Assembly (NCBI GenBank): GCA_003712165.1
Contig: RHLH01000001.1
Coordinates: 2,887,575 to 2,951,574 of the forward strand
From: Phycisphaera sp.
GTDB taxonomy: Bacteria; Planctomycetota; Phycisphaerae; Phycisphaerales; UBA1924
Length of the DNA: 64,000 nt
Reading direction: 5' to 3'
Part shown: one piece after another, positions 57,557-64,000 of the stretch
Position numbering within the stretch: position 1 is the first letter of the stretch
Layout of the letters: each line of letters begins with the position of its first letter
Translations under genes and position numbers: made by a program
Notes under the pieces: model-generated
The model's input: only the letters and a program-made list of their open reading frames with translations
The model's database searches: none
Told to the model about the DNA's origin: nothing

Positions 57557-58351
57557 ATGGAAAACGACCAATACGCAGCAACCGCCGACTTCCAGGACTA
57601 CCGCGACGACGGCCCGCCCAAGACGAGCGTGCTCGCGATCCTCTCGCTTGTGTGCAGCCTTGTCTGCTTCATTCCCGGTCTCTCCGCGATCGGTGCCCTC
57701 CTCGGTGTGTTCGGGCTGATCCGTATTACATCGAGCAACGGCAGGATCAGGGGAACGGGGCTGGCTATCGCGGGGATCGCGATCGGCGTCATCGTTTCGC
57801 TCATCTGGATCGGCGGGGCGATCGCGGTTCAGCAGGGCGCCAAGCAGTACCTCGAGATGTCCGCAGTGATCGGAGACGTTGACTCGGGTTCATACGACTT
57901 GGCGCGCGGCCACCTGACGAGCGCAACCAGACCATTTGCAACCGACGAGGCGTTCGAGCAGTTCAAGGCCAAGTACGAAGCTGATGCGGGCGCATTTGCT
58001 GGTCGTCCACAAGGGATCGGAGAACTCTTCTCGAGTTTCGGTGCGCTCGGCCAGTCGCAGGATCCAAACAACGCACCACGCGTCTATCCGCAGCAGGCTC
58101 CTGTACCGGGCAAGTTCGACAACGGCTATCGGTGGATTATCGTCAGTATCTCGACGAATGAGCAGAACGATGCCGGCACGTTCCCGGCTATCGATAACGT
58201 CGGCGTCTGGCTCTCAGACGACAGCCTGATCTGGCTCATCGACCCCGATGTGCTCGCGGCCGGCAACCCGCCTGCCACCTCGGACGAGTCGGACCCTGCA
58301 GAAAGCGAGACTGACAGCAACGAGGAGACGCCCGCGGACACGGGCGGCTGA
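57557..58351 (+). CDS. DUF4190-type membrane protein
   Basis: 264 residues from the ATG at 57557, which has TAGCCT five bases upstream; a GTG at 57530 is possible. Two helices (VLAILSLVCSLVCFIPGLSA and GTGLAIAGIAIGVIVSLIWI) joined by GVFGLIRITSSNGRIRGTGL are the DUF4190 pattern. A ~150-residue extracytoplasmic domain follows, with an acidic Ser/Asp/Glu tail. The MlaF-like gene starts seven bases after its stop. Function unknown. Confidence 0.75.
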   Translation: MENDQYAATADFQDYRDDGPPKTSVLAILSLVCSLVCFIPGLSAIGALLGVFGLIRITSSNGRIRGTGLAIAGIAIGVIVSLIWIGGAIAVQQGAKQYLEMSAVIGDVDSGSYDLARGHLTSATRPFATDEAFEQFKAKYEADAGAFAGRPQGIGELFSSFGALGQSQDPNNAPRVYPQQAPVPGKFDNGYRWIIVSISTNEQNDAGTFPAIDNVGVWLSDDSLIWLIDPDVLAAGNPPATSDESDPAESETDSNEETPADTGG

Positions 58352-58357
58352 TCACCG

Positions 58358-59257
58358 ATGGCTGACAGCGAGCAAGCCGCAGAACCCGTTATCTCTCTGC
58401 GCAATGTCGTCAAAGTGTTCGACGACAAGCGCGTCATCGACGGGCTCACGCTCGACATCATGCAAGGCGAGACCATCGTCGTCATGGGCGGCTCAGGCTC
58501 TGGCAAATCCACGACGCTGCGCCTGATGATCGGCTCTCTCGAAGCCAACGAAGGCCAGATCCACATCGCCGGTGCTGACATCTGCTGTGCGACCGAGGAC
58601 GAGCTGAACGCGGTGCGCAAAAAGATCGGGGTGCTGTTCCAGTCGGGTGCGCTCTTCAATTCGATGTCGCTCGCCGAGAACGTCGCGCTGCCTCTGGTCG
58701 AACACACGGAGCTGGACCGCGAGATCATCGATATCCAGGTGAAGATCAAGCTCGAGCTCGTCGGGCTCCGCGAGCACGCGGACAAGTACCCGTCCGAGAT
58801 CTCCGGCGGCATGAAGAAACGCGCGGGCCTCGCGCGGGCGCTGGCGCTGGACCCGCAGATCCTGTTCTACGACGAACCCAGCGCCGGGCTCGACCCCGTG
58901 ACCAGCGCCGAGATCGATCGGCTCATCATCGACCTGTCCAAGAAGCTCGGCGTCACGAGCATCGTGATCACGCACGAGATGGACTCGGCGTTTGCGATCG
59001 CCGATCGGATGGCCATGCTCGACAAGGGCAAGATGCTCATCGTGGAGAAACGCGAGTGGTTCGAGAAGATCCGCGACACCGAGGGTGCCGATGTCGAGAA
59101 GCTGACCGACAATGAGAGGCTGATCCGTCAATTCCTGCGCGGCGACGCGGAGGGCCCGATCACGGACCGCAAGGCGGCGACCAACTATGCCGAGGATCTG
59201 CTCGGCGCCCCCATGCCTAGAGAAACGATCCCGAGCGTGTTCTCGACACGAGGCTGA
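58358..59257 (+). CDS. ABC transporter ATPase, MlaF-like
   Basis: 299 residues. Walker A MGGSGSGKSTTLRL, Q-loop VLFQSGALFNSMSLAENVAL (the SGALF segment is typical of MlaF), signature ISGGMKKRAGLARAL, Walker B ILFYDEPSAGLDPVT and switch His THEMDSAF. It powers phospholipid transport between membranes with an MlaE permease and MCE protein. The MCE gene follows, but no MlaE gene is in the window, so the permease must be elsewhere. A ~40-residue C-terminal extension beyond the ATPase is present. Confidence 0.92.
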   Translation: MADSEQAAEPVISLRNVVKVFDDKRVIDGLTLDIMQGETIVVMGGSGSGKSTTLRLMIGSLEANEGQIHIAGADICCATEDELNAVRKKIGVLFQSGALFNSMSLAENVALPLVEHTELDREIIDIQVKIKLELVGLREHADKYPSEISGGMKKRAGLARALALDPQILFYDEPSAGLDPVTSAEIDRLIIDLSKKLGVTSIVITHEMDSAFAIADRMAMLDKGKMLIVEKREWFEKIRDTEGADVEKLTDNERLIRQFLRGDAEGPITDRKAATNYAEDLLGAPMPRETIPSVFSTRG

Positions 59258-59277
59258 GCGCACCGGAGACCCAAGAA

Positions 59278-60471
59278 ATGCCCAGGAAAGACCGCACCAA
59301 AACCAGCCTGATCGCCGGCACCTTCCTGATATTCGGGCTTGTTGGATTTATTGTGATCAGCGCGATCATCTCCGGGGCCGTCGGCAGGCTCACGCCGACC
59401 GATGCCTACACAATCCGATTCAGCCTCGAGCAAAGCACAGGCGGGCTCAAGCCCGGGTCTTCTGTCCTGATGGGCGGCCAGCCGGTGGGCCGTGTCACAC
59501 GCATCGCCTTCGTCGATCAGGAAGGCGTTACAACTGGTGTTGACGTCATGGTCAGGATCAACTCCGACAGAGATCTGTTCGGCGACGCGGTCTTCGCGCT
59601 CGAGAGACCACTGGTAGGGATCGGCGCATCGCTCAACATTGTCAGCAGCGGCACGCCGAACGCGGGCAGGCTTGAGCCAGGCTCGGTCGTCCGGGCTGGT
59701 CTCGCGGTACCCGCGTTCCTGGCGGCTGCCGGGTTCGGTGCAGACCAGATTGCGCATTTCCAGGAGATCCTCGCCGACACGCGGAATGTCGTGGACCGCG
59801 CCGATCGGATCACCGCCGAGCTCGAGGACGATCTCGACGAGGTGCTTGGCAACTTCAACACGTTCAGCGGCAACCTCGCCGAGATCGATACCGACACACT
59901 CGCGTCGGACACAGGCAACGCGGTCAGCGAATTCCGGGCGCTCGTCGAGGAATCACGCGAGCTGCTCCGGGTGAACAGGCCACGCGTGGACGACGTGATG
60001 AGCTCGGCGCAGCGCTCGATGGCTCGTTTCGAGCAGGAGCATGTCGAGGCGATGCTCGAGACGATCGAGAGAGCCGGCGAGGCGGCGGACAACCTGGCCG
60101 AGGTCGCCGAGCAGTCGTCGAAGATCCTCGTGACCGAGACACCATCGATCCAGCGCACGCTGGCCAACGCGAGGCTCGCCAGCGATCAGCTGCGGCTGGC
60201 GATGATCGAGATCCGGCGCAACCCGTGGAAGCTGCTGGGTCAGCCGGACAGCAAGGAGCTCAAAGAAGAGCTCTTCTACGACGCGGCCCGGGCCTACGCG
60301 ACGGTCGCCAGCGACCTCCAGGACGCGGGTGCCTCGCTCGAGTCGGCGCTGGCCAAGCCCGGAGTCGCCAACGAAGACGAGATCCGAGAACTGTCGGACG
60401 AGCTGAAATCCGCGCTGGTCCGCTACAAAGAAGCTGAGGTCCGGCTGCTCGAGGTCATGTTCAACGAGTAG
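59278..60471 (+). CDS. MCE family substrate-binding protein, MlaD-like
   Basis: 397 residues. A single N-terminal helix (SLIAGTFLIFGLVGFIVISA) then one MCE domain: YTIRFSLEQSTGGLKPGSSV and LMGGQPVGRVTRIAF. The long C-terminal part (about residues 160-380) is helical and coiled-coil-like (DRITAELEDDLDEVLGNFNT). It could form the periplasmic channel that moves lipids with the MlaF ATPase encoded 20 bp upstream. Start codon in a region with weak ribosome-binding signals. Confidence 0.9.
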   Translation: MPRKDRTKTSLIAGTFLIFGLVGFIVISAIISGAVGRLTPTDAYTIRFSLEQSTGGLKPGSSVLMGGQPVGRVTRIAFVDQEGVTTGVDVMVRINSDRDLFGDAVFALERPLVGIGASLNIVSSGTPNAGRLEPGSVVRAGLAVPAFLAAAGFGADQIAHFQEILADTRNVVDRADRITAELEDDLDEVLGNFNTFSGNLAEIDTDTLASDTGNAVSEFRALVEESRELLRVNRPRVDDVMSSAQRSMARFEQEHVEAMLETIERAGEAADNLAEVAEQSSKILVTETPSIQRTLANARLASDQLRLAMIEIRRNPWKLLGQPDSKELKEELFYDAARAYATVASDLQDAGASLESALAKPGVANEDEIRELSDELKSALVRYKEAEVRLLEVMFNE

Positions 60472-60479
60472 GCTCTTTC

Positions 60480-61595
60480 GTGCCGGGCACAGAACCACCG
60501 GCGGACACCCCGATGCGCTTGCTGCCACGACGAAAGCTGATGCCACGCTTCCTCAAGACGCGCCTGATCGTCGCGTCGGGTCTCTGCCTGCACCTCTTCG
60601 GCCCCGTGTCCCCGGTCGCCACGCTCGGCGATCAGCCGGAACCCGTGACCAACCACGCGACACTCGAGCACTACGACAGCGGTGCGATCGACGGCGGTGC
60701 TCTCTGGACGGACATCACCGCTGAGGGGGCGCCGACCAGAGCCGTGCTGCTGGTTCACGGGCTCGACGAGCCGGGCTCGGTTTGGAACGCTCTCGCGCCG
60801 GCACTCGAGTCGAAAGGCCACACCGCGATCAGGTTCGAGTACCCGAACGATCAACGCATCGCTCTCTCGGCAGATCAACTCGACGCGACGCTTATCAAGC
60901 TCCGCGCGATGGGTGTGATCGAGATCTCAATCGTTGCGCACTCGATGGGCGGCCTCGTCAGCCTCGACGCGCTAACGCGCGATGGCTTCAAACGGGATCG
61001 CTGGCCAACCGTGACGCGCCTGATCACGCTCGGCACCCCTTCGAAGGGATCGACGCTCGCCCCGCTGCGCGGCATCGCCGAGATCCGCGAGCAGTCCATG
61101 CGACTCTTCGACGACGGCAAGCTCACGCTCGATGACCTTGGCCGATTCGAAACCGACGGCCAGGGTGAGGCGGGCGAGGATCTCAAGCCGGGCTCCGACT
61201 TCCTGACCGATCTCGCTTCACGCGAGGCCCCCAAGAACACACAAATCACCGCGGTGGTCGCCCGAGCATCGACGATCGAACGCGACGACCTGCGCGACAG
61301 ATTGCTCAACTCCATGCCCGACGCGATCGCTGAGGACGAGGCAGCTGTGACGCTCACTTCAGATTTCGCTAGTTGGGCGTCGCGGATGCTCGACCGAGCA
61401 GCTTCCTCGATGGGTGACGGCGTGGTCAGCCAGGCCAGCGCTTCGAGCGAATGGACCGAGGACGTCGTGATCGTCGAGGCGTCGCACCGCTCGATGGTCT
61501 CCGAGATCCCCTGCCCGATCAGGGGGGACAACCCGCCCCCGGCGATCGACATTGTCCTCGATCGGTTGCGCTCCGATGCCCGAGATTCTCAGTGA
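60480..61595 (+). CDS. Secreted alpha/beta hydrolase, lipase-like
   Basis: 371 residues from a GTG; in-frame ATGs at 60513 and 60540 are alternatives, and the second would put a signal peptide (LKTRLIVASGLCLHLFGPVS) right at the start. TAGGCT lies five bases before the GTG. The fold is clear: LLVHGLDEPGSVWNALAPAL (oxyanion hole), nucleophile elbow SIVAHSMGGLVSLDAL and a likely catalytic His in VEASHRSMVSEIPC. Resembles esterase/lipases of the PGAP1-like group. Next to lipid-transport genes, so a lipid substrate is plausible. Confidence 0.85.
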   Translation: MPGTEPPADTPMRLLPRRKLMPRFLKTRLIVASGLCLHLFGPVSPVATLGDQPEPVTNHATLEHYDSGAIDGGALWTDITAEGAPTRAVLLVHGLDEPGSVWNALAPALESKGHTAIRFEYPNDQRIALSADQLDATLIKLRAMGVIEISIVAHSMGGLVSLDALTRDGFKRDRWPTVTRLITLGTPSKGSTLAPLRGIAEIREQSMRLFDDGKLTLDDLGRFETDGQGEAGEDLKPGSDFLTDLASREAPKNTQITAVVARASTIERDDLRDRLLNSMPDAIAEDEAAVTLTSDFASWASRMLDRAASSMGDGVVSQASASSEWTEDVVIVEASHRSMVSEIPCPIRGDNPPPAIDIVLDRLRSDARDSQ

Positions 61596-61623
61596 CCCCC
61601 TCGCGGGTTTGGAAGGTCTTTGA

Positions 61624-61629
61624 TAGACT
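61624..61629 (+). promoter_or_regulatory. -10-like TAGACT, six bases before the next start
   Basis: TGA-TAGACT, an extended -10 form, then TCTGTC and the ATG at 61636. The spacing predicts a leaderless mRNA. No -35 consensus at 16-18 bases upstream. Confidence 0.5.
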
Positions 61630-61635
61630 TCTGTC

Positions 61636-62286
61636 ATGGGTCAGAGCAGGCACCACTACGAGAGCGCGGTTGAGAGCCATCTTCGGGGTCGCCGAATCCC
61701 GTTCATCTCGGTGAACGAAGCTCGCAGGACGCTCCTGCCAGCCGATGCTGATCTTTGCGCGACCGAGCCCGGACCCAATGGGGACCGGAAGACCGTCATC
61801 AAGTCATTTGACCACGTGATTTACGGCGAGCCCACCAACCTGCTCGTGGATATCAAGGGCAGGAAGGTGAAAGCGGGCAGAACCGCAGCGACGGTGGGCC
61901 GGCTCGAGTCTTGGGTCACCGAGGATGACATCCTCGCGCTCGGCAAGTGGGAAACGCTCTTCGGCGAGGGGTTCCGGGCGGCGTTCGTGTTTGTGTACTG
62001 GTGCGAGGATCAGCCGCCAGACGCGCTGTTCCAGGAGATATTCGAGCACAACGGGCGTTGGTACGCGGTCAGAGCGGTCTTGCTGGAAGACTACCGCAAG
62101 GAGATGGTCCCCAGGAGCAAGAAGTGGCGCACGGTATGCATCCCCACAGCCCGGTTTGAGGAGATTTCGGCGCCGCTGACGTCGAGCCCATCACTCGAGT
62201 TTCGGGGCAAAACATATAGGGTTGGTGTTGGTTCGGGAGATGAAGTTCGGAATCCGCGCTTTGCCCCGGCGCTGGCCGCCCGGTAG
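61636..62286 (+). CDS. HYExAFE family protein
   Basis: 216 residues. The N-terminus HHYESAVESHLRGRRIPFIS carries the planctomycete HYExAFE motif in a slightly divergent form (HYESAVE). The middle (NLLVDIKGRKVKAGR) with the preceding SFDHVIYGE resembles a restriction-endonuclease-like D...K-G-R core; the LLVDIKGRK Asp and Lys could be the remnants of a PD-(D/E)XK site. Function unknown. The start is supported by TAGACT six bases upstream. Confidence 0.82.
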   Translation: MGQSRHHYESAVESHLRGRRIPFISVNEARRTLLPADADLCATEPGPNGDRKTVIKSFDHVIYGEPTNLLVDIKGRKVKAGRTAATVGRLESWVTEDDILALGKWETLFGEGFRAAFVFVYWCEDQPPDALFQEIFEHNGRWYAVRAVLLEDYRKEMVPRSKKWRTVCIPTARFEEISAPLTSSPSLEFRGKTYRVGVGSGDEVRNPRFAPALAAR

Positions 62287-62289
62287 CAT
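62284..62289 (+). promoter_or_regulatory. -10-like TAGCAT, six bases before the start of the next gene
   Basis: TAGCAT overlaps the upstream stop (TAG), then CGTGCC and the ATG at 62296. Same spacing and hexamer as the pepP start. Confidence 0.45.
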
Positions 62290-62295
62290 CGTGCC

Positions 62296-62544
62296 ATGAT
62301 GGCTGACCGTATGTACCGCAGAGCGTTGCTTCCTCTGGCTCTAGGAGCCGTGGTTCTTCTTGCGAGCCCCGCGGCGGCTCAGCCGGCCAACCAGGGCACA
62401 CCTCAATCCACGATCATGCTTCCGCCCGCGTCGGGTGGTGTCGACGATCCACCCAAGTACCGGATGTACCTGACCGTGCTTGTGATCGGGGTGCTGATAC
62501 TGGGAGCCAACGCGATCCCGTCCAAGCGGGGTCACCAGGACTAA
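62296..62544 (+). CDS. Small membrane protein with signal peptide (82 aa)
   Basis: 82 residues. A signal peptide (LLPLALGAVVLLASPAAAQ) precedes a short proline-rich segment. A transmembrane helix follows (YRMYLTVLVIGVLILGANAI), with a short basic tail. The double-helix layout predicts insertion with both termini on the cytoplasmic side if the first helix is uncleaved. No family known. It precedes two similar small genes and the RicT-like gene. Confidence 0.72.
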   Translation: MMADRMYRRALLPLALGAVVLLASPAAAQPANQGTPQSTIMLPPASGGVDDPPKYRMYLTVLVIGVLILGANAIPSKRGHQD

Positions 62545-62573
62545 CCGCGGCGAGGCGCCGCCGGAGTCGAAAC

Positions 62574-62882
62574 ATGCAAGAGAAACAGGCCAAGCGGGCC
62601 CGGCTCGGCGCCGGGCATCTCATCGCGCTCAACGCCGCTCTGCTCGGCGTGCTGGGCGTTGTCTCTATCGCGACCGCGCAGCCTCAGGGCAACCGGGCAC
62701 GCGGCGACTACGCCATGGTCGGGGGTGAGTTCCTAGGCGGTGGCAGCGGGAACGCTGTCTACATCCTCGACGCTTCCAACCAGGAACTCATCGCGGTCCG
62801 CTGGGACACGTCACGAAAAGTGCTCGACGGCATCGGGTACCGGGACCTGAACAACGACTCTAAACAGAGGGCCGGGCGATGA
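62574..62882 (+). CDS. Small anchored protein, paralogue 1
   Basis: 102 residues with GGAG seven bases upstream. One N-terminal helix (LIALNAALLGVLGVVSIATA), then a small domain GDYAMVGGEFLGG, AVYILDASNQELIAVRWDTS. The next gene has the same plan (DYKIM, ILYVLDNRNEQLLLYKIDQQ), so they are diverged tandem duplicates overlapping by ATGA. The predicted extracytoplasmic beta hairpin could be a binding site. Function unknown. Confidence 0.72.
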   Translation: MQEKQAKRARLGAGHLIALNAALLGVLGVVSIATAQPQGNRARGDYAMVGGEFLGGGSGNAVYILDASNQELIAVRWDTSRKVLDGIGYRDLNNDSKQRAGR

Positions 62883-63211
62883 ACAAGAACAACAAAGGCC
62901 TGAACGTGAACGTCCTCTGGGTCACCGCGGTCGCGCTGGCGGCGCTGATCGTCCTCCAGATCGGCAAGACCAGCGCGAACAACACGCTGCCCTTCGAGCA
63001 GCAGGCGCTCGGTGAGATGGTCGACTCGGTGGGTGACTACAAGATCATGACCACCGACGGCGCGAACGAAGAGATTCTTTACGTGCTCGACAACCGCAAC
63101 GAGCAGTTGCTTCTCTACAAAATCGACCAGCAGAAGGCGCTGACGCTGCTTGCACGCGAGGAACTCGACTTCGTGTTCGCCAGCGCCCGCAGCAAGCTGG
63201 GCGGCCGGTAA
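62879..63211 (+). CDS. Small anchored protein, paralogue 2
   Basis: 110 residues, overlapping the upstream stop (ATGA). N-terminal helix (NVLWVTAVALAALIVLQIG) then GDYKIMTTDGANEEILYVLD and a helical end (ALTLLAREELDFVFASARSK). It mirrors the preceding gene: both show a YxLDxxNxxL core. I recall comparable VDNRxExLLVYRID proteins in related planctomycetes, but no function. Confidence 0.72.
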   Translation: MNKNNKGLNVNVLWVTAVALAALIVLQIGKTSANNTLPFEQQALGEMVDSVGDYKIMTTDGANEEILYVLDNRNEQLLLYKIDQQKALTLLAREELDFVFASARSKLGGR

Positions 63212-63234
63212 AGCGCCGGACCCTTAGACACCCC

Positions 63235-64000
63235 ATGTCGATCGTCCCGCTCCCACAGTTCGAGGAAGACCTCGCCGAGTACCTTCAGGAGAAGGCAGAT
63301 CGCGAGGCGTACGAGCGGCTAAGCGCGCCGTCGACGATGGTTGTGCGCTTCGGGGTCATGCGTCTGATCGGCGAGTTCCCGTACGACGGCGATTCCAAAC
63401 CTGGGTGCGGCTCCAAGATCGTTGTCCGCACACACCGGGGCACTGAAGTCGGTGAAATGCTGACCAGCACCTGCGAGAACGCGGGCTGCTCCAAGAGCGT
63501 CACCCGCAAGGAGATGCTTGAGTACATCGAGAACTCAGGCGGCCAGGACTACCCGTTCCTTGACTCGAAGCACAACAAGTACGGCGTCAAGGGCCGAGCG
63601 CTCCGCGTCGCAACCGCTGAAGACATGGCTCACCAGAACGGGCTGCCCGAATCGAGCAAAGCAATCAAAGCCAAGGCGCAGGAACTCTCCAACTCGACGG
63701 GGGTGAAGGTCAAGATCGTCGAGGCCGAGCAGATCCTGGGCGGCGAGATGCTCACGGTCTACTACCTCTCCGAGGAGCGCGTGGACTTCGGGCCCCTGCT
63801 TTCGGCGCTCAAGAGCGAGTACGCGGACGTCAAGGTCGAGCTCAAGCAGATCGGCGCCCGCGACGAGGCGAGGATCACCGCCGACTACGAACGCTGCGGG
63901 CAGTACTGCTGCTGCAAGAACTTCCTGAAGGTGCTCAAACCCGTCAGCATGCGGAGCGCCAAGACGCAGAAGGCCACGCTCGACCCGCTCAAGATCTCGG
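63235..64000 (+). CDS. PSP1 domain protein, RicT/YaaT-like (3' end cut off)
   Basis: Open frame from the ATG at 63235 to the window end (255 codons). PSP1/RicT features are clear: VVRFGVMRLIGEFPY, the long basic-charged region KVKIVEAEQILGGEMLTVYY, and the C-terminal Cys cluster RCGQYCCCKNFLKVLKPVSM then RSAKTQKATLDPLKIS. In Bacillus the RicT protein belongs to the Y-complex that binds Fe-S clusters and directs RNase Y processing. A CENAGCSK motif around residue 80 is an extra Cys pair not expected in RicT. The C-terminus is outside the window. Confidence 0.85.
   Translation, partial: MSIVPLPQFEEDLAEYLQEKADREAYERLSAPSTMVVRFGVMRLIGEFPYDGDSKPGCGSKIVVRTHRGTEVGEMLTSTCENAGCSKSVTRKEMLEYIENSGGQDYPFLDSKHNKYGVKGRALRVATAEDMAHQNGLPESSKAIKAKAQELSNSTGVKVKIVEAEQILGGEMLTVYYLSEERVDFGPLLSALKSEYADVKVELKQIGARDEARITADYERCGQYCCCKNFLKVLKPVSMRSAKTQKATLDPLKIS

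Noticed and set aside
1-64000. CRISPR arrays, tRNA, rRNA, insertion sequences, phage genes
   Set aside because: No regular repeats with spacers, no cloverleaf or T-loop candidates noticed in the intergenic regions, and no transposase or phage structural signatures in any convincing frame.

Overview
The window looks like chromosomal DNA of a high-GC planctomycete, most likely from the class Phycisphaerae. The support is the mix of protein signatures: a GC-type dockerin ending with two PTDFTAW repeats (11291-12100), a LEPR-XLL type N-terminus (LESRILLS, 29508-31745), four secreted proteins with PEP-CTERM-like tails (PAPAS or similar, hydrophobic stretch, RRRR), a HYExAFE-type protein (61636-62286) and many single-membrane Zn-ribbon or small membrane proteins. 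Most genes are ordinary chromosomal ones, tightly packed with ATGA, GTGA or TTGA stop/start overlaps. I see no phage, insertion sequence, CRISPR, tRNA or rRNA.

Layout. 1-7760: a type II secretion / type IV pilus-like operon (gspF truncated by the window edge, three or four pseudopilins, GspC-, GspL- and GspM-like proteins, a TPR lipoprotein), closed by a Rho-independent terminator. 7787-11141: a reverse-strand PIN-PhoH ATPase and membrane proteins. 11291-16847: a secreted dockerin protein, two Zn-ribbon membrane proteins, NADH dehydrogenase 2, a KBL-type PLP enzyme and a lipoprotein. 16865-19150: an RNHCP protein and a tandem pair of PEP-CTERM-like proteins. 19304-24544: Xaa-Pro aminopeptidase, a lone pseudopilin, a PIN-TRAM membrane protein, the SRP RNA gene, and small lipoproteins. 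24561-27297: dnaX (with a likely programmed -1 frameshift separating gamma from tau), a YbaB/EbfC protein and a Nudix protein. 27306-31745: a conserved small protein, an ABC exporter and a secreted cyclophilin-repeat protein. 31846-37460: a double-domain glycosyltransferase, two YkgJ cysteine-cluster proteins, a cyclodeaminase-like protein, a 55-residue membrane protein and an AtoE-type transporter. 37505-45052: a P1B metal ATPase and a four-gene MacA/MacB/TolC-type efflux operon. 45125-49596: glycyl-tRNA synthetase with an unusual AT-rich insertion, a second tandem pair of PEP-CTERM-like proteins and an anchored protein. 49690-54299: a Tat-exported aminotransferase-fold protein and an operon of a ketosynthase, a GxxExxY protein and a ketosynthase homologue that has lost its catalytic triad. 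54395-64000: rnpA-yidD, TetR, cysteine desulfurase, MlaF/MlaD-like lipid transport genes, a lipase-like hydrolase, small membrane proteins and a PSP1/RicT-type gene cut by the window end.

The most notable signals are (i) the complete frameshift cassette in dnaX together with loss of its usual Cys4 zinc module; (ii) the ketosynthase pair whose partner carries E-G-Q in place of C-H-H, with a degenerate GxxExxY protein between them; (iii) the compositionally foreign insertion in glycyl-tRNA synthetase; and (iv) a recurrent TANNNT element placed six bases before the start codon of several genes, which suggests widespread leaderless transcription. All functional statements are read from sequence by eye; no database search was run.
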